DNA of 64,000 nucleotides from Phoronis australis. Its lineage: Eukaryota; Phoronida; Phoronidae. How positions within the stretch are numbered: the stretch's first letter is position 1; each line of letters starts with the position of its first letter. Below the pieces are notes generated by a model that was not told where the DNA came from, did not search any database, and was given only the letters and a program-made list of their open reading frames with translations. Positions 1 to 12,600 of the stretch are shown here, piece by piece. Where the stretch lies: assembly GCA_002633005.1 (NCBI GenBank), contig NMRA01000351.1:353720-417719 (forward strand). The letters are read 5' to 3'. A program made the translations under genes and the position numbers.

Positions 1-147
1 TATGAACTTTGGAACTTTGACACGCTCACTATTTCTGTAGGCCTACACAAGGTGGCGCACAAACGACCTTGACCTTATCGATTTGATCACGGGACCTGAA
101 AGGCTTTGGACCATTCGTGCCAATATTTTGATCCCCTGATCTCAGTC
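1..147 (+). promoter_or_regulatory. 5' flank / probable 5' UTR of RNASEK
   Basis: This is the sequence before the RNASEK start codon. No upstream ORF or clear core promoter element is visible, and the promoter may lie outside the window. Confidence 0.35.
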
Positions 148-216
148 ATGCCGTGTTGTGGCCCAAAGTTGTCAGTTTGTGGAGTAGTTCTTGGGATTTG
201 GGGGATCATAATGCTT
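148..216 (+). CDS. RNASEK: RNASEK exon 1
   Basis: Codes residues 1-23 and ends phase 0 at the donor GTATGT (217). It carries the CCGPKL motif and the first half of membrane helix 1. It is too short for a length-filtered ORF search. Confidence 0.92.
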
Positions 217-2405
217 GTATGTATTTTGTAATTTCTACTCAGACTTTTGTGTTGTTTCATTAGTTAGAGTCACAGACTGACAGTGACCATCGACCGTCTC
301 TGCTGATCCGACGCAGCCAGTAGTCAGTACAGTAGGCAATGACCATCGCCTCTGTTGGCCCGAACCAGAGGCGATGCAGAGGCTATAGGCGCTCTGTACG
401 CCGGAAGCTTTTCGGCGAATTATGCCTCGCGCTGACTAAACCATCAAAGTCACGTTGTTATAAATACCTTTTGCGCATAGGAACACCTGAGGAGGTTGTC
501 GATGTGTTTAATTCCTTCCAACTCGAACAAATACTCCCATTATCAAACTTTTTCTTCGAGCAGTCCCTATTTCAGTTCCCAAAATCGTGAACTCACCATT
601 TTTATACTGCGCACGCTCCAATTTTTACCGCGCTCGCTAGGTGATGTGACTTCATGACCTCAATCTTTAAATAGGCCAAAAAAGGTGAGCCATTGCGGTC
701 TTGTCAGTCAAATGTTCGTTTCCAAAATACCACCACTTATACTTGTCTTTAACTGGCGTTACTTGAAACTGATTGTATTTCAATGAATTATTGTTTGTAT
801 TTGATAAAAATAAATGCTGTTGATATGACATTTAATAGTCTTTGTGCACATATTTGACATTTTAATGTTTAACAACACGGCAAATGCACGGCTGGTTCCC
901 GGCAGCACGTACGCGAAAAGTGGGAACTTCAGCTTTCAAAGTTTGCCGGTAGGTCCGCAACTTCTGACCTTCGGCCTGGTTAAAAAAATGAAAATGTTGA
1001 TTTCACGATTTTGGGAACTGAAATAGGGACTGCTCAAAGAAAAAGTTTCATAACTGGAGTATTTGTTCGAGTTGGAAGGAATTAAACACACCGACAACCT
1101 CCTAAGGTGTTCCTCTATGCACAAAAGGTATTTATAACAACGTGACTTTGATGGTTTAGTCGGTGCGAGGCATAATTCGCCGAGAAGCTTCCGGCGTACA
1201 GAGCGCCTATAGCCTCTGCATCGCCTCTGGTTCGGGCCAACAGAGGCGATGGTCATTGCCTATAGTCAGTACTGCCAGTAGGCAATGACCGTTAACCCTT
1301 TGTGCATAGAGGGACACCTTAGGCTAAGCTGGGCTTAGGAGGCCGTCGATGTATTTAATTTCTCCAGACTCGAACAAATATTCCCGTTACCAAACTTTTT
1401 CTTCCAGCAGTCCATCATTCAGTTCCCAAAATCGGAAACTGACCATTTTTAGCACTGCGTGTGGCAGGTGGCGCTGCTGTGCTTGAACTTGGTATCCTGC
1501 TTAATCTCAAGGTTAAGCGGAAGTGAGTATTGCTTGAACTTGGAATACATGAGGAAACTTGACAAGTTCACTCAAGTAATCACGTTCACGTGGATAAACA
1601 TTTGCACTGCACTAAACCAAATTATATGTTATTAAAATAAAGTAAAATTCATACAAAAATTCTTTACACTGAACAAAAAATCTCACCTGATTGCCCATAA
1701 GTTCAGTTCCAAGTTCATGTATACGCGATCTTGAGATTAAGCAGGATTCCAAGTTCACGCACAGCATCATGACGTCATATCTCCTGGCGTGTGCGGTGTA
1801 AAAATGGAAGTTACCGATTTTGGGAACTGAGCGAGGGACTGCTCGAAGAAAAAGTTTGAGTGTTTGTTCTAGCTAGAAGGAATTGAAGACATCGATGGCT
1901 TCCTAAGGTGTTCTATGCGCAAAAGGTACTTAACAACGTGACTGACTTTTTAATCAGTGTGACGCATAATTTGCTGAAAAGCTTGCGGTGTATGAAGCGC
2001 CGATAGAATCGTCACCATCTGTAGTTCAATTAGGGATGGTGGTCACTGTCTAATCATTACCATGTTTCTGTAATGTAAGCTGTCACTATAAGCCTTGTAA
2101 TGTGGTAATGTGCACTAAAATTACTATACTGTCCCTGGTAGCTTTTGCTCGTGAATTTTCCCATAAATATTTTCCAGGGATTGTTAGGTGTATTCTTCCA
2201 TGTGAGAAGCCCTGCATTGTCAGAAGATCTGCCTATTGATGAAGAGGAGTGGGCTAACAAGAGCCATTCATACGACTACATTATTAAACTATATGACCAG
2301 GCTGCTATCAATTGCTGGATTGCTGGTGGCATATATGTTATTATTTTCATCATATCAGTAATTAATTTAAAGTTAAATCTTGGAAACACGTATGCCATGC
2401 AGTAG
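148..2405 (+). CDS. RNASEK: Ribonuclease kappa / V-ATPase-associated membrane protein (2 exons)
   Basis: The join is 148..216 and 2178..2405: 297 nt, 98 residues plus stop, the same length as the human protein. The N-terminus MPCCGPKLSVCGVV matches the family CCGPKL signature. It is followed by a first membrane segment (about residues 9-29, running across the splice into GLLGVFFHV), a polar loop with an acidic stretch (SEDLPIDEEEW), the NCWIAGGIYVII motif and a second membrane helix (about residues 60-82). RNASEK was named for RNase activity and is now known as a small subunit attached to the V-ATPase membrane sector, needed for endosomal function; this is family knowledge. The intron is phase 0, with donor CTT|GTATGT and acceptor TTTCCAG|GGA. 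The ATG chosen is the first in frame with the conserved cysteine pair. The two exons are 2 kb apart because of a foldback repeat in the intron. Confidence 0.93.
331..1262. repeat. Foldback (long inverted repeat) element in RNASEK intron 1
   Basis: About 270 bp at 331-598 returns in inverted orientation at about 1003-1262, separated by a spacer of about 400 bp. The outer ends share AGGCAATGACCATCGCCTC. Because the arms match closely, both translate to nearly the same peptide (MTIASVGPNQRRCRGYRR) on opposite strands, which is a by-product and not a gene. The arrangement is that of a MITE or foldback transposon inserted in an intron. Confidence 0.8.
1277..2040. repeat. Second, diverged copy of the foldback element
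   Basis: A shorter copy of the same arm runs forward at 1277-1462, and an inverted copy lies at about 1795-2035. Between them is a second inverted pair, with CCTGCTTAATCTCAAG near 1495 and its reverse complement near 1735. Together with the first element, four arm copies alternate +,-,+,- across the intron, so it could fold extensively. Confidence 0.7.
2178..2405 (+). CDS. RNASEK: RNASEK exon 2 (terminal)
   Basis: Codes residues 24-98 and the TAG stop at 2403-2405. It holds the end of helix 1, the acidic loop, and helix 2 with NCWIAGGIYV. The acceptor is TTTTCCAG at 2170-2177. Confidence 0.93.
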   Translation, partial: GLLGVFFHVRSPALSEDLPIDEEEWANKSHSYDYIIKLYDQAAINCWIAGGIYVIIFIISVINLKLNLGNTYAMQ

Positions 2406-4035
2406 GCAATGGGTGACATACGCACCATAAACTGAGTTGTGAGTACAAGTGCACTTGACACTGGCCTTGCATTGGACCAGTTGTCAGGAGTTTTAGACTG
2501 TTAAAGATGGTGACTTTCTACGGCCAATTAAATGAAGTGGAGGAGATGATATTTAATACAGTGCAAGCTGATGAATACTCTGGGGCTTAACAACTGGATG
2601 CAGTGGTCTAATGGATTACATTCCATACTGCATGTAACTGGATCAATGACTTGGCTCTTTACTGACATATGAAGTGGGCTGAAGAATTTACATAGATCTG
2701 TGAGTTCATGCATCGGCACTTTGAATGACTGCTGAGTGGGGCGGGGCAAAGGATTACATGTTGAGCTGTGCCATTGGATTTACATGTTGGCACTTTCGTA
2801 TCTGAATGGAATTGGTTAAAGACTTTCTAATTTTTGTTTACATTTCAAAGCAGCTATGTTAATTAAATGTTCATAGTATGGGCTACAGGATTTCATACAA
2901 AGTTGTGACTTAATATTTAGTGTACATTATTAATTTCTTAGTGAGGCTGCTGGTGTTTTCAAAGCCTGAACGCCCAGGATGCTGTTCTGATTTTCTAAAC
3001 TATTGTACCTACATTCTAACAATTGTCACTCTTTTTGAGAGTTTAGGATGTATGCCTGCAGTTTAAATCATGAGAATCTTAATTACCCATGATCATTCTA
3101 TTCTCAATGTCCAACACTCGTTTGAATAAGTACAAAATTTGAATCCTTTGTTTTGGTTTTTCAACTGTCAGTGGTCATGTATGGAGTAATTAAAAACACC
3201 AGTCAAAGAAGCTAGGGTTATTATCACTCATGGTGAAATGTAAAAGCTGGGAATTACCTCCGCCCCACGACCCCTGATTGCCACCAATTGCAATTTTGTA
3301 CTATCCTTTCACCGTTAGTGACGCTGTCCTTTCTTAAGGTGCCGCCAGGGTCACTGGTCCCACCTCCACTTGTTATGCAGTTGCGAAGAACGTTATGCAT
3401 ACATTGACCGTGTCAAAAGCGTCATCGTAATCAGCTGCAATCCTGCTCAAATTTGCACCATGGGCGTCTAGTACTAACACAAAACAGTACCACAAAACTT
3501 GTTTCCAAGAAAAGCAACTTCTTCAGCAAGTTCAAGTACATTTAAAAGGTTCACTTATTTTGTTTCTTATGCGGAGAATTTTGCTCTCAAATATGTTTTC
3601 AGTCCAGGAAACCTGCTAGTTTACATAAACGTAGTTACAAATTTTACAAGCAAAACTTCGAGCTCTAAGCCACTGAGGCGAGGGAGGGCCTAGCCGTGTA
3701 TGTGGCGGATCCTAGCTACATGTATATAGCTGTATTATACTAGATGATCCGGCAAGCGCAAGACATGACCAACTTAAAAAACAACACTTTCTCAAAAATA
3801 AATCGAAATCAAATATATTCACCTTTTTAAACAAAGATAAAACCAAGAATAATATAGAAAACTAGAAAATGTCAAATTTTTTAAAGCTAACTGATATTTA
3901 GACCTGAAGGTTATGTAGGACCTTATCAACTTGTGGGTGTATTTAACCAGACGAGTGAGTATCTACAAATTAGTTGATTTTAACTCAGAAAAAGTGTATA
4001 TTGTAGAATTGCAGAATTAGATTTCTGACTTTATA

Positions 4036-4205
4036 CCCGGAATTTGCTATTTACTGGTTCACATACCGACCGTGTCCTTAGTAGCGAAAACGAAAGGTAC
4101 ATCCATAACAAAACGAGGGACCCGGAATTTGCTATTTACTGGTTCACATACCGACCGTGTCCTTAGTAGCGAAAACGAAAGGTACATCCATAACAAAACG
4201 AGGGT
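4036..4205. repeat. 85-bp direct tandem duplication
   Basis: Two essentially identical copies, 4036-4120 and 4121-4205, each starting CCCGGAATTTGCTATTTACT. The lack of divergence implies a recent duplication. Confidence 0.9.
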
Positions 4206-4729
4206 ATTGAACATGACCAAATTTCGCTTGATATGATTGTTCTTGCAATCTCAAGAACGCTGCTACAGTTTGCTAAATTTGCGGTATTTTTTCATTAAAT
4301 CATAGAAGTCCTATTTTTGAAAGCCCCTGGGTCAAAAGTGGAAACCGAAAAACAAATTCTAAGTGTTGTTCCTGCAAAAAAACATTTGGGAGGGGGGAGG
4401 AACTTTCAGTTCATTTTGTACCCACCGCCCATATTTTTCTTTTGTTTCTCCAACCCACTAACCATAATTTTTAATCAGGTTGAAATGCAAAATGCAACCA
4501 TCCATTAAATTTTTAGATTATGCTTGAACTGTGCATGGTAATTAGGTTTCATTCTCTTAAGAAATTTTCGATCTTCAGTGTTTCGTGAGCCCACCGTGAC
4601 AATGGTCCAGCAGACACACCAGCTCTCTCCCAGCCAAGGAATAAAGTTTACAGTAAATAGCATTTAATGAACAAGAATGCTGGTATGAGCCCTTCGTCTG
4701 CATTGCAAATGGCAGATACCGTAGTGCTC

Positions 4730-5590
4730 GTTATTTCAAAATTCCTACAAGAAGGAGCAACACTTCTAAACAAATTGCCTCTATAGGATGATCTTTTAAG
4801 TACTTAAATTTTCGACGGGCAAGAACTTGAGCTGTCTTGTCGAATGTCGAATCAAAATGAATATCGACTTCTAAGTCGGCGCATCCATCCCTGCCATACA
4901 TCTTTGTGCCAGATTTCATCCAGTTGTGCCTAGCAGTTTTTGAGATAATCAACCTGTTTTGTCAAAAACTAAAATGGCCAACAGGGGGTGCTACAGTAGC
5001 CAAATCTGTCCGAAAATCAAGTGGTGCCGGCGTATACCAGCCATTTATCTTTATGTCATATGTCATCATGATCCGTTAAGGGGTTTCAAAATAAGCGGCG
5101 GACACTAATTAAGCAATGACCCGGCGAATGGTCCAAAGCTAACAGGGGGTGCCACAGTAGTCGGGCAAAGCATGATTGACTGCCGGGCCGGGTCGGGTGC
5201 CGGCACATTCGCTCCATATAGGCCTCCTCCGTCTACATCTGTTCGTCGTGATCCCGTCAAGCAGTTTTCGAGATAATCCACGCACGAAGCCGGGATGGCT
5301 TGTCGCAAGAAAAACGCCCTTAAAGGGGTACCACGGTAGCCAAATCCGCCAGAATGAAATCGACTCAGTGGTGCAGGCGCACCCCCGCCGTATCTATACC
5401 AAATTTTACCTTCTTGATCAGCCGAGCAGTTCTCATTGAGATAATTGACGCGGGACCGACAAGATTGCCGGACAATGACAGACGGACTGATTGACGGACG
5501 ACTCAGGCGAACGGACGGACGGGATCTGAGTGCCGACCTCAGCGCGGTAGATGAGTGACCACAAATCTTTTGTGGGTGCAAAAAAATTCC
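4730..5590 (-). repeat. Interspersed modular repeat (gtccgtcc / ggtgccacagtag family), minus orientation
   Basis: Imperfect modules recur: GGGGGTGCTACAGTAGCC (near 4984), GGGGGTGCCACAGTAG (5144) and GGGGTACCACGGTAGCC (5325), with 'cgagataatc'-type blocks between. The block ends with GACGGAC-rich sequence (5470-5520). Read on the minus strand, this is the same style as the plus-strand block at 15165-15860, where GTCCGTCC is followed by CTAGTGGCAATTTT modules. Probably a non-autonomous mobile element family. Confidence 0.6.
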
Positions 5591-6200
5591 ATGTGAGATC
5601 ACAACTCATGTCCAGTTACCAACACTAGAAACTTACTTTTGACAAAGACACCGTGAGCAATACAGTAGTACCGAGGCAGCCAGTGACTATATGTCCGTCT
5701 ATCCACCGTGTGCGTACCATGATTTCAATGATTACGAATCTCAAGTCATATTTCCACAAACACTTGTAGCTAGTACGTTGCTGTGCCAAGTCAATATTGG
5801 AACTTGGCTATCTGATTCATCATACTTTTTATTAAAAAATCCACCCGATTGGTATGTGTCAACCGCCCTGCCCGGCAGTGTCCCGGCGGTCAACAGTTAC
5901 CTGCCGTGCATGTGTGCCTGCCAGAGTGTGAGCAAGTTGCACATGGCTTGAGTACATAGGCCTATTGCACTCTGCACACCAGCGACACCGTGGGATTCTT
6001 TTGTTCTTGTTTTTTGGGACTTTTCCGGGGCCAGTGTAAGCCTGAGTTATGTGGTGAGTTTTCAGTGAATTTTTTTCAGAGCGGTTGACTGACGGACGGG
6101 TCGCCGGTGCCAGTGTTTGTCTCTATACCCGCCCACCTGTCAACATTTTCAGGACATTGAATACCACCCACTGAGATGGACAACCCATAATTTAAATTTT

Positions 6201-6623
6201 CTGACCGTAACCATGCATGACCCATAAATTTTCAAGCAACCCGCCATCCCCCCGAGCACCGACGTTCCGCGGGAACAGCCCGGCCCGGCCAGTAACAGCA
6301 TTTTGGAGAACTGTGAATAAGGCCGGTGCTGAAAATTTCGCGCCCCGGCGTTGGGGCTTGAGGAAGGAGGGAGATGGGGAGGAGGGACTCCGCCGTAATA
6401 AGGCCGTGGCCGAGCCGCGGCATGCAGCCAGGGGCCTGCCCATGGCCGCATTAAAGCTTCGGTTCAGCCAACTTTTCCGGCAGACGCCGGTGAGCGGGGG
6501 CCTCGGACTCGGCCGGCGAGGACTTGTACTGCCGGAGCCCAGGACTGGCAAGTGCTGACATCTGTTGATGTTACCCGAAGAAAACCCGGAACTCTTCGTC
6601 ACGTGATATACTACTTGTTCAAG
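6201..6623 (+). promoter_or_regulatory. GC/CpG-rich probable promoter and 5' UTR of PLEKHF
   Basis: Base composition rises sharply here (CpG-rich blocks at 6240-6300 and 6340-6550) relative to flanks, directly upstream of the Phafin start codon. ORFs on both strands in this block reflect the low stop-codon density of GC-rich DNA. No TATA box was identified. Confidence 0.45.
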
Positions 6624-6639
6624 ATGGTGGACAGGCTAG
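6624..6639 (+). CDS. PLEKHF2: PLEKHF exon 1 (16 nt coding)
   Basis: ATG in a good context (AAG before, G after) codes MVDRL plus one base and ends at the donor GTAGGT. It was found by joining to the next exon, which restores the family N-terminus. Confidence 0.9.
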
Positions 6640-9600
6640 GTAGGTGTTCACATTTTTGTAACTCGGATAACTTGTGAATAATAACAACATATTTAGAATT
6701 AAATTGATCAAAGGTTCCGTATGGTAACACCATTCGCGTGTTCCAATAGTCTCTAAAATTACGTGTTAAAGCGTCCGAATGACAGCGGTATAGGTGGCGT
6801 GTGGAGAGCAAAGCAGAGAAAACCTGATGCGCCTACGACGCCTACGTAATCAATGTTATTGACAAGTCAGAGCCAGGGCAGTGTCTTTTGGACGAAAGTT
6901 TTACTCCCTAAATCAAAATTTACTTTAAGGTGATAATCTAATCTATTGATCCCTTCACTATTCCTTACTAAAATGTTCTAGTGACAGTGTAAATAGTCGA
7001 GACTCGAGTGTCTGGTGTAATACACAACCATATTTTAGAAAAGAATGTTTTTTTTACTTGATTGATGTGTCATTGAGACTCTCTGGGGGAGGTAGAACAG
7101 GCGTATGGGACTTACCCCTCTAAAGGGTGACTTTTTCACCACCAGTTTCCTTACTTTAAACAATTTTGTGTGGTTTCCTTTTAGGTTTTCACCATTTCTG
7201 TAATTTTGATGAAATGAAACAAAATGGGACAATATGTCAATAGTTTTTGAAAACAACAGCTGTACATTATTCAGTAGTGTTGGATTACATCTAGCAAACA
7301 CTGCAGTTCTTGACACACCTTTAGGTTGTTGTGAAAACTATTTTTTTCAGTATTTTGCATACCATGTTCCTTTTTCTTCTATTTCAGTCAACAGTGAAGC
7401 AAATAAGAAACGCGTAGCATTTGTTGAACAATGCTTTGGGACATCAGGACAGGTAAGAATTTTTTAATTCAATATATAATTCAGTTCAAATAGAATCGCC
7501 AGTAGGCTGTTTTCAAGCACAGTTTGACAAATTTTTAAAGCCCCATTCAGCGGCCGGGTATTCCAAAGGATCAAAGGCAAACTTAAATATAGTGCCGATC
7601 AAAACTTTAGAGTAACTGTAAAATTTCATTTGTTCTGTAGACCGACTCTGATTTGATTGCTAATCTGCAGTATTAAAAAGTTTGATTAGTGCACCTCCCA
7701 ATAACAAGCTGATTATGCTTTTATGACAAATGTTTTTCACTTATTTACTTGCAGCCTCTTTGTATAGCTGGTCGTGTTCTGGTTGGTGAAGGGATTCTTG
7801 TGAAAATGTGCAGAAAGAAGCCCAAACCAAGACAGTTCTTTTTGTTTAATGACATTTTAGTCTACGGTAATATTGTCATCAACAAGAAAAAGGTAACTAC
7901 TAAAATATGTGTATCATAGTTAGAGTCCTGTGCCTGATACCATGTAACAGTCCCAAATAAATACTCTACTTAAGTTCCCTAAATCTTCTGCTTATTTGTG
8001 ATCTTGTGAAAACACTGATTGTCCTTTCTGATGCTGTTTTAAGTTTATTACTAAGTCAATGCTTGACTTTGTTACAAATCAAGAACAAAGTCTTCAATTC
8101 TCAAAATTATTGGAAGTAAGTAGGGACATTTTCATATAATGCCCCTCATTGAAGGATTAAGTCCCTATTTGTATTCACTGACATATGGGCTAAGTTTTTA
8201 GTTAGCATTATCAGAAAATGCCATTGGTCTACGAGTTGGTCATAATAAAGATTATGATAGAAAAAGATAATATCTACGAGGACAGAATGACACAAGTACG
8301 CAGAAGATTTAGGAAACTAATTGAATCCCTATTTGGCACTGTTTCATGCAACTGGGAATGCATATTTAAAAAGGTTAACTGTAAAGCTCAGTATTCACCT
8401 GGTGTCACTGCTGAAACAATGGCCTACTTGTACGAATGCATGTACGTTTAAGTGTTCCCTAGAAATATCCTACGAGTGTCCCTGATGACAATTAACAAAT
8501 TTTTCTGCTCTCACTCAGATAATAATGAATACCCTTTCTTAATTTATAACCACTCAATGAATATCACTGCTAAAGATCTACTAAGATATTGATATAATAT
8601 TCTTGCTATTGTTATTGTTTTAATTATTATGATATTGTATTTTGCAGTACAATAAGCAACACATCATTGCTCTTGAAGACGTCAAGCTACAATCAGTGCA
8701 AGATGAAGGCTGTAAGTGTCTTTTTCACAAAGAATCATTTACATCTTGTATTGGCATTCTGTTTTTAACACATAGTGCTCTGAGTAGTTTTGGTACTGCA
8801 TTCAGCAATATGGAAGCTTGACAATATTTTTATATTGATACAGAAGTGTGGTCAAACAAAATATCACTGTCATTTCAATAAAAATCCAAATTAATCCTCA
8901 AAATTTCATTTACAATCTCTTCACACTTTTGTATCTGGCTGCTAACTGGTTTTCGGCCGAGGTTTTTTCTCTGACTATAGTGGCTAGATCCACTAACGTT
9001 GATCAGTCCCTACTTTGGATTTCCGTAAGATCCCCCTGGAGTTTTATTGGACTTTATGTCCAAAAAAGAGTATCAAGGGGGGGGGGTGCTTTCGGAAAAA
9101 AGTGATGAGATTGTTTCTGAAACTCATAGTGCCACTGGCAGAGCCATCTTAGGGCCATGTTTTTTTAAGGTAAAGTCGAAAGATCAAGGTTTTACTTTTG
9201 CCCACTTAGCTACGAGAAGACTGACAAATCAATGCTTCTGCTGACAATTGGTCAACTTGAGATATTTTAACATGAACCAAACTGGCAAAAGGATCCAGAG
9301 CACCCTTGAGGGCTTTTTGGAATAATGGCTTACTCCTGGTGGGAGCTCTTTTGGAAATCTTCGGTTTGGTAGTACTTAGCACTTTTCAAATCTTTATTGC
9401 AACAAAAATTTCTAATATAAACTGCGACTTAAAATCAAAGTTTGGCAAAGTTTATTTGGTAAACAGCAGTGTAAACACATCTTACGGACAATATTTTTCT
9501 GTATATCAATTCTGTGAAAATTTCTGTTTCATTTCTGTCTCTTAAAAATCCTGTTTTAATTCCATTTCACTAAAACATTACTTTCTTAACGGGAATAAAA

Positions 9601-12600
9601 TGTGGCGCAATCATTTTGTCAGGCATCGCAGCTCCATTTTATAGATAGCTTGCTGCATAGCATGTCGATTATTTCTCAAAATTGGACAAAGAACCGCACC
9701 TCCTCTAGAAAAAATGTACAACTACTTGAACACTGATGGAGTTATTTCCAGAATCGAATTTGATGGATTTTATTTTATAATTTTCGGTAATCAAAAACCA
9801 AAAATGTTAGAATTCTGCTACATGTACCTATAATCATGTTAAATTTTGTTTGAATTGAACTCAACTATCTGAACAGCGTCCATTTCCATTATTGCAGAAA
9901 ATTATTAGTCCTGTTATATTACTTTTCATTTTCACTACCCAGTAATGTGGCAACTCGATGACATCAACTGGGGTGTAACAGATGAATGACTTCCTGTTTC
10001 AAAAGTGATACATATCATCTGAGGTCAGATTTACACCCATCTTCATTGCTTTTTCCAACATTTTAAAGACCTAACATTCACCAACAAATGTCCCTAACTG
10101 TGTGCAACTTTTTCAAAAAAGAGTTTTTTTTTTTTTTTTTTTTTTTTTAAAGTTTATTTACCCAGAAAGCATATCATTATTGAATAGTAGATACGGCTGG
10201 GGTTGGGTAGCCTCAACTACGTATCTTTACAACTTACTAGAGTATAATACATCATCTTAATTAAACAAATAAGTATCTGGAAATTACTCCTAATGATTGG
10301 GCGAATAATTAGCCGAGAATAATATGAAAGGGGGGGAAACTCATTCACACTCACATTCACACGATTTAATTAACTTAACTTATGTTTACATTTACGTAGG
10401 TGCATATTTATGAAAAGGTAAATTTTCTTAAAATACAATAGAAGTGGTTCAAAAAAAGNNNNNNNNNNNNNNNNNNNNNNNNNNNNNNNNNNNNNNNNNN
10501 NNNNNNNNNNNNNNNNNNNNNNNNNNNNNNNNNNNNNNNNNNNNNNNNNNNNNNNNNNNNNNNNNNNNNNNNNNNNNNNNNNNNNNNNNNNNNNNNNNNN
10601 NNNNNNNNNNNNNNNNNNNNNNNNNNNNNNNNNNNNNNNNNNNNNNNNNNNNNNNNNNNNNNNNNNNNNNNNNNNNNNNNNNNNNNNNNNNNNNNNNNNN
10701 NNNNNNNNNNNNNNNNNNNNNNNNNNNNNNNNNNNNNNNNNNNNNNNNNNNNNNNNNNNNNNNNNNNNNNNNNNNNNNNNNNNNNNNNNNNNNNNNNNNN
10801 NNNNNNNNNNNNNNNNNNNNNNNNNNNNNNNNNNNNNNNNNNNNNNNNNNNNNNNNNNNNNNNNNNNNNNNNNNNNNNNNNNNNNNNNNNNNNNNNNNNN
10901 NNNNNNNNNNNNNNNNNNNNNNNNNNNNNNNNNNNNNNNNNNNNNNNNNNNNNNNNNNNNNNNNNNNNNNNNNNNNNNNNNNNNNNNNNNNNNNNNNNNN
11001 NNNNNNNNNNNNNNNNNNNNNNNNNNNNNNNNNNNNNNNNNNNNNNNNNNNNNNNNNNNNNNNNNNNNNNNNNNNNNNNNNNNNNNNNNNNNNNNNNNNN
11101 NNNNNNNNNNNNNNNNNNNNNNNNNNNNNNNNNNNNNNNNNNNNNNNNNNNNNNNNNNNNNNNNNNNNNNNNNNNNNNNNNNNNNNNNNNNNNNNNNNNN
11201 NNNNNNNTTTTTTCTAAACCGTAAGAATCTGCAGGAGATAGCTTTTTATGTATTGGTAAATTAAAAAGGTCGTTTGGATACGTTCTTTCGACGTTGCATT
11301 CTTTAATATCGGAGTAAAGTTTTTTGTAATAGTTCACTTGCATATTCCGTATGCATGCTGCATCATGTATAATTTTAGCACCATCTTTAAGGGCGTTAAT
11401 ATGTTTTTGCTTGCTGTGGCGCACCTCTAGGTTTTTGAAATATTTTCCATTCTCGCCTTGTTCTGCCCATTGTGCTTTACTACGCAGGATCGAGCCCTTA
11501 ATTTTTTGGGTCTGGATAATTTGCAAATCAATTTTGGCTTTTTGTAAATCTTTTTTTAATTCCTCTGAAGGATCGTTTTCCACCTTGGCTGTCAAAGCGT
11601 TAATTTTTTCTATTAAAACAATTTCGTCAGAGCGGGTCTTCTTTGCAACCTCTTTTGCAAAAGAGATTGAAGTTTTCCTTATTTCCATTTTAAAAAAGAG
11701 TTGTTTGTCTGTATCTTTATCATGTTGTTGGAATTTTGTTTACTAAGTATGTTGCTCTTGCGTGATGTCGGTTTGATTGATTGATTGATTGTTTGTTTTT
11801 TTGTTTGTTTGTTGTTTTTTGTACAATGCAGGCTGCAGTGTTAGATGTGATTGACATGTCATCTACATGAATCAAAGTATTACATTCTGAACTTGCCTGT
11901 GTGCTATCAAGTTTCATATAATCAGACATGTCTTGGCAGACTGTGTTCACTAAATGTGTGTCAAACTAGATAATAACTATGTACTGACTGTGCACAATGG
12001 CCAATATTATAAGCTTCCTTTTTTGACTATTAACATTGTATTTTAATGTCCTCTGTACATGTACTTGTCATAGCGTTGCAGATTATTCTTTGATGAGATG
12101 ACTTTCATAGTTATTTTTAGAACTTGCAGTAAATAGATCATAAGTGGATTGCTCCTTACTCAAATTTCTTGATCTGAATCCAGACTTGGTGCACACTTCT
12201 ACTTATTTATTTATCCCCAGTTTTGTTGCAGCTATGAATATACTTTTATAGCATTAAACAACAATTTCAGTTTAGTGTGAAACCTGAAATTGATACACGC
12301 CTAAAAGAAGTCATTCTCTTTCAAAAGTTATCCAAGTGTGTCATGTTTCAACTCTGGTTTAGTTCGCATAATCATTCATTTGGTAAACTCTGTGCCATTG
12401 TACTATCCTCAACATATTGGAAGTTTTGTGAGGTCTCACAGAGGAAGTATCATGAAGTTTCACTTCAGCATAAAACAAATCCCTTCTACTTCCTGCCCAA
12501 TCTAACAAAATACCAGGAAACGCTGATTTCTGGTCATGGTAGTAGTCACTTCAAAGCTGCATTTCGTTGTTTACTTTTAATTCTAAAAAGTGAAATACCT

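Larger units (their letters stand above)
2406..6200. other. Intergenic RNASEK-PLEKHF
   Basis: No convincing coding exon was seen. The first part should contain the RNASEK 3' UTR; no certain poly(A) site can be chosen. The stretch holds an 85-bp tandem duplication (4036-4205), a copy of the gtccgtcc-type repeat (about 4730-5580), and AT-rich unique DNA. Short ORFs here have no recognisable protein signature. Confidence 0.5.

Noticed and set aside
339-1256. Two similar ORFs on opposite strands (339-590 plus, 936-1256 minus)
   Set aside because: They are the same inverted-repeat arm read from each side. The similarity comes from the foldback DNA, with no family match or splice support.
5105-5602. 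165-codon minus-strand ORF with Arg/Ser-rich composition
   Set aside because: Lies in the GACGGAC-rich interspersed repeat; low complexity, no domain.
6149-6602. Overlapping ORFs on both strands before PLEKHF
   Set aside because: Explained by GC-rich sequence with few stop codons; no conserved motif, and the frames conflict.
10444-11217. ORFs across the N run
   Set aside because: Unknown bases, not coding evidence; only the 11208-11688 minus-strand part shows RT similarity.
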